The notes beneath the pieces are model-generated. The model worked only from the letters and a program-made list of their open reading frames with translations, did not search any database and had not been told where the DNA came from. A stretch of DNA of 57,467 bases from Bryobacteraceae bacterium (GTDB taxonomy: Bacteria; Acidobacteriota; Terriglobia; Bryobacterales; Bryobacteraceae), in contig JASHQT010000024.1 of the NCBI GenBank assembly GCA_030039005.1, positions 1 through 57,467 on the forward strand, given 5' to 3'. Every line of letters starts with the position of its first letter. The first letter of the stretch is position 1. This document shows, in pieces, positions 35,334 to 43,017 of this stretch. Both the position numbers and the translations under genes were made by a program.

Positions 35334-36969
35334 CGGGACGCGCTCGCGTGGCGGCGAAGCAGAGCATCAATTTCGTCATAGCCGGACGGGATCTCGATGC
35401 CGTCGAGCGTCGCGCCGGCGGCGAGCAGCGCTTCCACCGATTCCGGCGAGCGCTGGTTTTTCCAATGAGAATCCACGCAAGCCTTGACGGCCAAAGCCAG
35501 CGCCGTGCGCCCTTTCGCGTCACGAGCATTCACTGGAGCACCGCGAGCGATTAATTCCTTCACTGCCGCATGCCGCGCGCGCCAGGCGGCTACGTGCAGC
35601 GCGGTGCTGTTCTTGGCGATGCCGAAATAGGGGTCGCCTTCGGCGTAGAGCGATGCGACGCTGACTCCAAGGTCGAGCAGGCAGCGCAGGCCCTCTACAT
35701 TGCCGTTGCCCGCGAATTCGGCCAGCGCGGTTCCGCCGCTCGCGATCAACTGCTCCCCGAGTTCGGGCTCGCGCGCGGTGATTCGGGCGATCGCATCCCG
35801 ATCCGTCCTCGCGCAGGCCGCGAGAAGGCGGTCCGCCGCATCAAGAGCGAGCTCGATGCCGCGCTGCTCGAAGAGCGCGAGCACGTCGCCGCGGCCTCGA
35901 TGCGCCGCTATCGCAATCGCCGACTGGCCGTCGCGCGTATTCTTCAGCCGCGGACCGGCGCCGTGATCGAGCAACGCCGCGATCGCTGACAGGATGTTGT
36001 CGCGGCGCAGCGCGTGGTGCAGCGCGTTGCCTCCCCAGTGCGTCACGATATTCGGATCGGCGCCGTGTTCGAGTGTGAGGCGGAGGCCCTGCTCATCGTG
36101 CCAGTCCGCTTTCCGTCCCAGGATCCAAGTGAGGCTGGTTTCGTTCAACGTGCCGCTTTCGAGCAAGATCTTCAGAACGGTGTTGTCGTAGCCTTCGGGG
36201 ACATGATACGGAGTCTCTTCGTCGTTGGGATCGGCCCCGCGCTCGAGCAACAGGCGCGTCAGCTCGGCGTGCCGGGCGACGCCCGCGGCGCCATAGATCG
36301 CGCTTTCAAACGTCGGGCGGGGATTGGGATAATCGATCATTTCCACCCAGCCGGTTTTGGCGCTGGCGCCCGCATCGAGGAGCGCGCGAGCGGTGCGGAC
36401 AAACGCGTCCGAGCGTCGCTTGTCGATACGCAGATACCTGGAAAAACAAAGATAGGCGAGCGCGTCCCAGCCGTGCGGACCTCCGGTGGCCGTGGCGCTT
36501 TGGGGATCGCGCGCGAGAAAATCGCGCACGGCGTCTTCGTCGGCGAGGATCGCGGCGGTGTGGATGTTGGCGCGGGCGACGTGCGGGTACCGCGCCAGGA
36601 TCATTTCGGCGTGATCCAGCGTGCCTGACGCATGCCCGGTGTGGCGAGGCGCGCAAGCCACTTCGATGAACGCGGCCACCGGATCGTCGAGCGACGAGAC
36701 CGAATCGATCAGGTTCACCAGCTCGATGTGTTTCGCAAACTTTGGCCAGCTCTCGAAACCGTGTTCGCGCGCCAGCACCAATTGGGCGTCGGTGCGTTTT
36801 ACGTCTTCACCGCGAATTTTGGCTTCCGGCAGATGATGAAAGCGGGGATGGTGCCGCTTGAGGCGGGCGAGCGCGCCGCGATCACCGCTCGCGCAACCGC
36901 TGACCAATCTTTGGCCTGTTTCTTGTATTGCTCCAGGTTGGGACGCGGGGGTAATTCCCGGTCGGACAT
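35330..36969 (-). pseudogene. ankyrin-repeat protein with a one-base frameshift near its start
   Basis: The natural start is the ATG at 36969: AAAGGAG lies six bases upstream and it reads MSDRELPPRPNLEQYKKQAK, the standard opening of a common acidobacterial ankyrin family. That frame stops at 36799. The rest of the protein (LVSGCASGDRGALARLKRHH onward, then ankyrin repeats such as TALHVAAWRARHAAVKELIARGAPV) continues in a second frame from 36907. Adding one T in the AAAGATTGG run at about 36907 restores one 546-residue protein (KQAKD-LVSG). The ankyrin region (about residues 115-540) is otherwise intact and uninterrupted. Either a recent inactivating deletion or an assembly error. Ankyrin repeats mediate protein binding; partner unknown. 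Confidence 0.85.
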
Positions 36970-37176
36970 ACGAAGCTCCTTTCGCTATTCGCCTGGAGTC
37001 CGCGCGCGTCAGGCTGGAAAGAAGTTTCGTCAGAAACTTTCTATTGAAGGTGGGCACGGCCCTTTTCGCGGACTGAATGCGCCCTTCGCGCTCGATCTTA
37101 TTTTAACCGGCGTCGCGAGTTAGAAGTCAATCGGACGGAGAGGCTGTGATAAAGTCACTAAGCGGAAGGAGAAATA
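36970..37176. promoter_or_regulatory. divergent control region between ankyrin and FSGMWGW genes
   Basis: This 207-base spacer holds the AAAGGAG ribosome site of the ankyrin gene at its left end and GGAAGGAG six bases before the TTG at 37177 at its right end. The middle (about 37085-37160) is AT-richer than its surroundings (ATCTTATTTTAACC; GATAAAGTCACTAAG) and is the likely site of promoters. No clear hexamer pair or operator stands out. Confidence 0.4.
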
Positions 37177-37998
37177 TTGTCAGCTCGTTCGAGCTTGCGC
37201 CACGCTGCGATGGCCGCGATCTTCGCTGCGGCGCCGGCAGCGTTGTTCGCGCAATGGCTGGATTATCCGACCCCCGGTGTGCCGCGCACCGCCGACGGTA
37301 AACCGAATCTTGAAGCCCCAGCGCCTCGCACCGCCGATGGCAAGCCGGATTTCTCCGGCATGTGGGGATGGCAGACCATTGGGCCGCCGTGCGGCGCACG
37401 TTGCACGGACTTACAAATCGGTTGGGAGTTTATCAATATCGCGCGTAATCTCAAAGGCGGGTTGCCTTATCAGCCCTGGGCCGCGGAGTTGGTGAAAAAG
37501 CGGAAAGCTAATCTAGCGAAAGACGATCCCAACGTGCGTTGCATGCCGCGAGGCGCCCTGCGGATCTGGACCGACGACTACTACAAGCGGATCTTTCAAC
37601 TTCCGGATCACTTGACCATACTGACCGAACGCAATATGCAATACCGGCAGATCTTCATCGATGGCCGGCCGCTTCCCAAGGATCCCAATCCCACCTGGAA
37701 CGGCTATTCGACGGCGCAATGGGACGGCGACACGCTGGTGGTGCACACGATCGGATTTCGCGATGATCTGTGGTTGGACTCCGACGGTAACCCGCTCACC
37801 GAGGCCGCCAAAGTGACCGAAAAGATCCGCCGCCCGAACTACGGAACTCTGGAGATCGAAATCACGGTGGACGATCCGAAAGCCTACACCGCGCCGTGGA
37901 CGGTGACCATGAAGCAGCCCATCGTACTCAACAGCGAGCTGATCGATTATTACTGCCTGGAAAACGAGAAGGACTATAAGCACATGGTGGGAAAGTAA
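37177..37998 (+). CDS. secreted FSGMWGW-family protein, copy 1
   Basis: 273-residue exported protein, TTG start with a strong GGAAGGAG ribosome site. A signal peptide (about 1-25, ending ALFAQ) is followed by WLDYPTPGVPRTADGKPNLEAPAPRTADGKPDFSGMWGW, a signature (DGKPDFSG) repeated across many acidobacterial secreted proteins of unknown role; the stretch is split here as DGKPNL and DGKPDFSGMWGW. Two Cys (CGARC) precede a conserved core: MPRGALRIWTDDYYKRIFQLP, TERNMQYRQIFIDGRPLP, WNGYSTAQWDGDTLVVHTIGF. No catalytic motif recognised. It is immediately followed by its paralogue, with no spacer. Confidence 0.85.
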   Translation: MSARSSLRHAAMAAIFAAAPAALFAQWLDYPTPGVPRTADGKPNLEAPAPRTADGKPDFSGMWGWQTIGPPCGARCTDLQIGWEFINIARNLKGGLPYQPWAAELVKKRKANLAKDDPNVRCMPRGALRIWTDDYYKRIFQLPDHLTILTERNMQYRQIFIDGRPLPKDPNPTWNGYSTAQWDGDTLVVHTIGFRDDLWLDSDGNPLTEAAKVTEKIRRPNYGTLEIEITVDDPKAYTAPWTVTMKQPIVLNSELIDYYCLENEKDYKHMVGK

Positions 37999-38847
37999 AT
38001 GAGCCAAGTGAGTGAGGCGTTGAGCAGGCTCGAATTCCTGCGCCGTGGCGCGGTGGCATTGGTTTTCCTGGCAATGCCTGTGGGCTTGTTCGCGCAGTGG
38101 CTGGATTATCCGACGGCCGGCGTGCCGCGCACGCGCGACGGCAAACCGAATCTCGCGGCGCCCGCGCCCCGTACCGCGGACGGGAAGCCGGATTTTTCGG
38201 GCATGTGGGGATGGGAAGCGCGCGTGCCTTGCGGCGCGCATTGTTCCGACGTCGCCTTCAACGACATCGGGCGCGAGTTCTTCAACATCGCATGGTCGCT
38301 CAAGGGCGGGCTTCCGTATCAGCCATGGGCGGCCGCGCTGGTAAAGAAACGGCGCGCGGATAATGCCAAGGACGATCCCAATGTCCATTGCATGCCGCGG
38401 GGCGCGCTCAGAATCTGGACCGATGACTACTACAAGAGGATCTATCAGCTTCCGGATCATTTGATCATATTGACCGAACGCAACATGCAATATCGCCAAA
38501 TCTTCATCGATGGGCGGCCGCTGCCCAAGGATCCCAATCCAACTTGGAATGGCTATTCGACGGCCTCCTGGGAAGGCGATACGCTGGTGGTCCATACCAC
38601 CGGATTCCGCGACGATTTGTGGCTGGATTCCGACGGCAACCCGCTGACCGAGGACGCTAAGGTAACCGAAAAGCTTAGCCGTCCGAATTATGGAACGCTC
38701 AATATCGAAATCACGGTGGACGATCCGAAGGCCTACGCCGCGCCCTGGACGGTGACGATGCGCCAGCCCATCGTGCTCAACAGCGAGCTGATCGATTATT
38801 ACTGCCTGGAAGACGAGAAGGACGCCAAGCACATGGTTGGAAAGTAA
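37999..38847 (+). CDS. secreted FSGMWGW-family protein, copy 2
   Basis: 282-residue paralogue of the preceding gene; its ATG follows the previous stop directly. The mature halves are mostly identical from QWLDYPT to the shared end KHMVGK, including DPNPTWNGYSTA and FRDDLWLDSDGNPLTE. The differences cluster in the signal region (MSQVSEALSRLEFLRRGAVALVFL, which includes a non-consensus RRG) and the linker around the CGAHC pair. A recent tandem duplication with a shared transcript is the simplest explanation. Biochemical role unknown; both probably act outside the inner membrane together with the Tat-exported hydrolase encoded 27 bases downstream. Confidence 0.85.
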   Translation: MSQVSEALSRLEFLRRGAVALVFLAMPVGLFAQWLDYPTAGVPRTRDGKPNLAAPAPRTADGKPDFSGMWGWEARVPCGAHCSDVAFNDIGREFFNIAWSLKGGLPYQPWAAALVKKRRADNAKDDPNVHCMPRGALRIWTDDYYKRIYQLPDHLIILTERNMQYRQIFIDGRPLPKDPNPTWNGYSTASWEGDTLVVHTTGFRDDLWLDSDGNPLTEDAKVTEKLSRPNYGTLNIEITVDDPKAYAAPWTVTMRQPIVLNSELIDYYCLEDEKDAKHMVGK

Positions 38848-38874
38848 GAAAGCCGGGAAATAAGGAGGGGGAAG

Positions 38875-39879
38875 ATGGCCGAACAATCGCGGCGGGATTT
38901 ATTGCAGAAGACGGCTTGGGTTGCGGGAGCGGCCGCGGGTGCGTTGGCACTTGCGGGTCCTCAATCACGCGCACAGACCGCGGCAGGTACGGCGGCGGGC
39001 GCGAGTGAGCCGTCGCCGTGCATGCACTTCTTCCCCTCCAATTTCCGCAACGAGCGGATCAGGACCTCAGGTGCGGAGATCAACACCGTAATCGGCGGCT
39101 CGGGCCCGCCGGTGCTCATGTTTCACGGTGCGCCGCAATCGGTGATCACGTGGCGGCTGATCGCGCCCGATCTCGCTAAGGATTACACGCTGGTGATCTG
39201 CGATCTGCGCGGTTACGGCGATTCGAGCAAGCCGCCGGATGAGCCACGCTACGCCAGCCAATCTAAGCGCCCCATGGCCTTGGACGGCGTGGAGGTGATG
39301 GAGCACCTGGGGTACCGGCAGTTCCTCATGGTGGGCCATGACCGCGGCGGGCGCGTGGGCCGGCGCATGGCGCTGGATCACCCGGACCGCGTCCAGAAGC
39401 TCGTCGTCATGGACATCGTCCCCGCGCATTATCTGTATTCACACGTCACGCTCGAATTCGTGCAGGCGTATTTTCACTGGTTCAACTATCTGCGCGCGGC
39501 GCCGGGCCCTGAAAACGAGCTCAAGATGATGAACGACGCGATGGAGGCCCGAGCGGGCGGCAACGACGTGATGCGCGAATATCTGCGCAACAATACCAAT
39601 CCGCTCACCATTCACGCCATGTGCGAGGATTACCGCGCTTCGGCGTCGATTGATCTCGATCTCGACGCCGCCGATCGTAAGGCCGGCAAACAGATCCAGT
39701 GCCCGCTGCTCACGCTGTGGGCTGAAAAGGGCGCCATGGGCAAGCTGTATGACGTGCTTTCGATATGGAAGGAAGAGGGGGCGAACGTCAGCGGCAAGGC
39801 CATGCCGGGCAATCATTCGTTGCAGGAGAGCGCGCCCAAGGAGACGCTCGCCGAAATCCAGCAATTTCTCCGCTCCTAG
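38875..39879 (+). CDS. Tat-exported haloacetate (fluoroacetate) dehalogenase-like hydrolase
   Basis: 334-residue alpha/beta hydrolase. GGAGG lies just upstream of the ATG. A twin-arginine signal (SRRDLLQ, then a hydrophobic stretch to about residue 33) directs export. The catalytic domain resembles haloacetate dehalogenases: nucleophile Asp156 in GHDRGGR with Arg157 and Arg160, acid Asp180, His314 in GNHSLQE, and candidate halide-site His201, Trp202 and Tyr253. Their spacing equals that recalled for RPA1163 (Asp110, Arg111, Arg114, Asp134, His155, Trp156, Tyr219, His280), apart from about 12 residues missing in the cap. HGAP forms the oxyanion turn. It could also be an epoxide hydrolase-type enzyme, but the two Arg and the His-Trp pair favour dehalogenation. 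Confidence 0.85.
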   Translation: MAEQSRRDLLQKTAWVAGAAAGALALAGPQSRAQTAAGTAAGASEPSPCMHFFPSNFRNERIRTSGAEINTVIGGSGPPVLMFHGAPQSVITWRLIAPDLAKDYTLVICDLRGYGDSSKPPDEPRYASQSKRPMALDGVEVMEHLGYRQFLMVGHDRGGRVGRRMALDHPDRVQKLVVMDIVPAHYLYSHVTLEFVQAYFHWFNYLRAAPGPENELKMMNDAMEARAGGNDVMREYLRNNTNPLTIHAMCEDYRASASIDLDLDAADRKAGKQIQCPLLTLWAEKGAMGKLYDVLSIWKEEGANVSGKAMPGNHSLQESAPKETLAEIQQFLRS

Positions 39880-39912
39880 GGCGGTTACTTCGGGCTCGGT
39901 TCCAGCGTCTTG

Positions 39913-42348
39913 ATGCTCATGACGTGGACCGGCAGCGCCTGGACCTGTGGCGACTGGCTGGGCGACATTCGTTTCGGGCTGCGAGCGCTGGCGAAGAATC
40001 CAGGCTTCACGGCGCTGGCGGTCGCGATGCTCGCTCTCGGCATCGGCGTCAACGCGACGGTATTCACCGTGGCCGACGCGGTGCTGTTCAAGGGATTTCC
40101 CACGGTCGCCGGGAACGATCGCCTGCTATACATCAGCAACGGCGGCTGCTGCATTTCCTATCCCGATTTTTTGGATATCCGCGCGCAGGCGAAATCGTTT
40201 CAGGGGATGGGGATCACCCACGGCATCGGGAGCGCCTTGAACGATGGCGCGGGTTACGCCCAGCGAGTCGAGATTACTGAAGTGAGCGCCGCGACGTTCA
40301 AAACCGTTGGCCGGCGGCCGATCATGGGTCGCGATTTCCTAGCGTCCGATCAAGTTCCCGGCGCGGCGCCCGTGGCAATTTTGAGCTACGGCTTCTGGGT
40401 GCGGCGTTACGGGAAAGACCCGAACATCGTCGGCCACGCCATCCACTTGAACGGCGCGTTGACCACCATCGCCGGCGTGATGCCGCGGGGTTTGTCCTTC
40501 CCGCAGACTGTCGACATGTGGGTGCCCCTGGTGGAGACCGCCGCCGTGATGAATCGGGCCCAAACGTACACCTGGTTCGCGTTCGGCCGCCTGCGTGACG
40601 GCGTTACGTTTGCGAGCGCGAAAGCGGAGACCGAAGGCATCATCCGTAGGCTCGAAACCGAATATCCGGTCACGGATAGCCGCCAGCACCTGGTGGTGCA
40701 GAATTTCGCGCAGTTTTTCATAGGCGCTAACGCCGCGCTGATCTACGGGACCATGTGGGGCGCGGTGGCTTTCGTCCTGTTGATCGCGTGCGCCAACCTG
40801 GCGAACCTGATGCTGGCGCGCGCCATCGGGCGCTCGCGCGAAATTTCGGTGCGCATCGCCCTCGGTGCCGGGCGTTGGCGAATCATCCGGCAGTTGTTAA
40901 TCGAAAGCCTGATGCTCTCCTGCGCGGGCGGTGCGCTCGGTTGGTGGCTCGCCAAATGGGGCGTGCGCGCGTACCAGCTCGCGATGGCGCAAAAGGAATC
41001 CTGGCTCATTTTGGACTACGCCCTGGACCAACGCGTCCTCGCCTACCTCATCGCGATTTCGATTGGAACCGGATTGTTGTTTGGATTGGCGCCCGCGCTG
41101 CGGTTGTCGGGTCTTGACGTTAACGCCACGTTGAAGGACGGCGGCCGAGGCGCGACAGGCGGCCGTGCAAAACATTTGTCGGCGCTGCTGGTCACCGGCG
41201 AAATGGCGCTGGCGGTCGTGCTGCTGGCCGGTGCGGGCGTCATGATCCGTAGTTTTCTCAAGATTCACAACGCCAGCATTGGCGTGGACGCAAACAATGT
41301 GCTGGTTGGGGAGCTTGCGCCGCCTGCATCGCGCTACCCGAGCGCCGAAGCACGCCTCTCCTTTTTCGAGCGTCTTGAAACACGCATTCAGGCGATCCCG
41401 GGGGTGGAGTCCGCGGTTCTGGCGGACTCGCTTCCTTCCTGGGGCTCTCGGCGCCTGGAGTACGAGCTCGCAGGCGAGGCGCCTGCCGGCGACCGAGGCC
41501 GCCCAAAAGTTTCTACTTTGCCGATTAGTCCTTCCTACTTCCGTGCTCTGCGCGCATCCATACTTGCTGGCCGCGATTTTAACGATCATGACAATGCCCA
41601 GAGCGCGCCGGTGGCCATCGTGAACCAGCGCCTGGCGAGCCAGTTCTGGCCCGGTCAAAACGCCCTTGGCCAGAGGATTCGTGTGTTCGACGGCAACGGG
41701 CCGTCGCCATGGCTCACCGTGGTCGGATTAGCTTCGAATATTATTCAAAACGACCAGACGCGTCAGCGCGTGGACCCGGTGGTCTACGTACCTTTCCGGC
41801 AACGTACGCCCGGCGAGGCATGGGTGCTGGCGCGCACCGCGATCCCAGCCGAGGACCTGGAGACCGCGTTTCACGACGCCGTGCGATCGCTCGATACCGA
41901 CTTGCCGCTCTATGGTCCTATGTCGCTGATCCGCCGGCTGGAAGGATATTCGGACAACCGGTTCTACGGAGGACTGCTTCTTATTTTCGCTGCCATTGCG
42001 CTGCTGCTCGCTTCCATCGGTCTTTACACCGTGGTCGCGCACGCGGTGAGCCGCCGCACGCAGGAGATCGGAATTCGCATGGCGATCGGCGCCAACGCGC
42101 ACGATATCCGCCGGCTGGTGTTCCGGCAGGGAATGATTCCGCTGGCGGCAGGGCTCGCGATCGGGATCGCCGGCGCGCTGGGCGTGAACCGGATACTCAA
42201 GAGCGTGCTGGTGAATGTATCGCCGGCCGATCCGCTCACGTTTGTGATCACCGCGGGCGTATTGATTCTAGCCGCCGCGCTGGGGTGTTGGATTCCGGCG
42301 CGTCGTGCGATGCGCGTGGATCCGGTGGTCGCCTTAAGACATGAATGA
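39913..42348 (+). CDS. ABC permease, acidobacterial duplicated orphan type (second copy)
   Basis: 811 residues from the ATG at 39913; ATG at 39919 and TTG at 39910 are alternatives and no ribosome site decides. The architecture matches the permease at 30184: IRFGLRALAKNPGFTALAVAMLALGIGVNATVF in the first span, a MacB core, LANLMLARAIGRSREISVRIALGAGRWRIIRQLLIE in the middle, a second core, then SRRTQEIGIRMAIGANAHDIRRLVFRQG and WIPARRAMRVDPVVALRHE. Sequence identity to the other copy is modest, so they are old paralogues. No ATPase is adjacent. Cargo unknown. It may be co-transcribed with the dehalogenase-like gene 33 bases upstream. Confidence 0.92.
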   Translation: MLMTWTGSAWTCGDWLGDIRFGLRALAKNPGFTALAVAMLALGIGVNATVFTVADAVLFKGFPTVAGNDRLLYISNGGCCISYPDFLDIRAQAKSFQGMGITHGIGSALNDGAGYAQRVEITEVSAATFKTVGRRPIMGRDFLASDQVPGAAPVAILSYGFWVRRYGKDPNIVGHAIHLNGALTTIAGVMPRGLSFPQTVDMWVPLVETAAVMNRAQTYTWFAFGRLRDGVTFASAKAETEGIIRRLETEYPVTDSRQHLVVQNFAQFFIGANAALIYGTMWGAVAFVLLIACANLANLMLARAIGRSREISVRIALGAGRWRIIRQLLIESLMLSCAGGALGWWLAKWGVRAYQLAMAQKESWLILDYALDQRVLAYLIAISIGTGLLFGLAPALRLSGLDVNATLKDGGRGATGGRAKHLSALLVTGEMALAVVLLAGAGVMIRSFLKIHNASIGVDANNVLVGELAPPASRYPSAEARLSFFERLETRIQAIPGVESAVLADSLPSWGSRRLEYELAGEAPAGDRGRPKVSTLPISPSYFRALRASILAGRDFNDHDNAQSAPVAIVNQRLASQFWPGQNALGQRIRVFDGNGPSPWLTVVGLASNIIQNDQTRQRVDPVVYVPFRQRTPGEAWVLARTAIPAEDLETAFHDAVRSLDTDLPLYGPMSLIRRLEGYSDNRFYGGLLLIFAAIALLLASIGLYTVVAHAVSRRTQEIGIRMAIGANAHDIRRLVFRQGMIPLAAGLAIGIAGALGVNRILKSVLVNVSPADPLTFVITAGVLILAAALGCWIPARRAMRVDPVVALRHE

Positions 42349-42362
42349 CCTCAGGCATGAGG
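42349..42362. terminator. weak terminator-like hairpin after the permease gene
   Basis: CCTCA (42349-42353) pairs with TGAGG (42358-42362) over GGCA and is followed by AGTTTT. It is placed just after the permease stop. The five-pair stem is short. Confidence 0.35.
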
Positions 42363-42367
42363 AGTTT

Positions 42368-42943
42368 TCAAGAATGACTGACGGCGCAGGCGAGGCGCGC
42401 GAGCGAGCGCGCCAAAGAACCGGCCACCGAGCCGAGCGAGATACCGAGCACTGCCGCGATCTCGCGGTAGGGTAATCCTTCGGCGCGCAGCGCCAGGCAC
42501 CAGCGGTCCTGTTCCGCGAGTGCGCCGACAGCGGCTTCGAAGCGGCGCTGGCGCTGGGCCCTCGCGAGTCGCTGTTCGGGATTCTCGCCCGGATCCGGCT
42601 GTGTGGCGGCCAGATGGACCAAAACCAGGGCCGAAGCTTCGCGCTGGGCCGCGAAACGGCGCTTTAGGCCCAGATTGTGCGCCACCCGAAACAGCCAGCC
42701 GCGCAGATTGCGGCGGGACGCTCCGCGGCCGAGATGCTGGAACAGAGCCAGGAACGTTTCCTGCACCACCTCTTCGGCATCCTCGGCGCCGAGACCCAGA
42801 GTCAGTAGATAGCGCGCGAGCGGCCGGCGCAATTCGTCGAAGAGATGAACCACGAGTTCGGCGTCCGCAGTGGGCGCGGCGGCCTGCCGGGAGGTCCCGG
42901 CCGTGACCAGGCCCCAGGGCGCTGTCGACTCCGGTTCTTTCAT
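42368..42943 (-). CDS. ECF-type sigma-70 factor
   Basis: 191-residue extracytoplasmic-function sigma factor from the ATG at 42943, which has GGAGGAG six bases upstream. Region 2 (about residues 28-95) includes RRPLARYLLTLGLGAEDAEEVVQETFLALFQ, and region 4 (about 130-188) the helix-turn-helix EGLPYREIAAVLGISLGSVAGSLARSLARL. The linker between them is hydrophilic. No anti-sigma factor gene is adjacent; instead it is divergent from a hybrid histidine kinase, with a 74-base shared control region. The pairing suggests the sigma factor and phosphorelay act in one response, but partner-switching components are not visible. Confidence 0.9.
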   Translation of the reverse strand: MKEPESTAPWGLVTAGTSRQAAAPTADAELVVHLFDELRRPLARYLLTLGLGAEDAEEVVQETFLALFQHLGRGASRRNLRGWLFRVAHNLGLKRRFAAQREASALVLVHLAATQPDPGENPEQRLARAQRQRRFEAAVGALAEQDRWCLALRAEGLPYREIAAVLGISLGSVAGSLARSLARLACAVSHS

Positions 42944-43017
42944 GCGCGTCTCCTCCATGTTGCCACGATTCAACAAATCGGCTGGGAAGCCGATGAGCCA
43001 GATGAGGGTGGACCGCA

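Noticed and set aside
30184..42348. Two ABC permeases without ATPase as a novel system
   Set aside because: Orphan duplicated permeases of this type are a known, abundant acidobacterial family.
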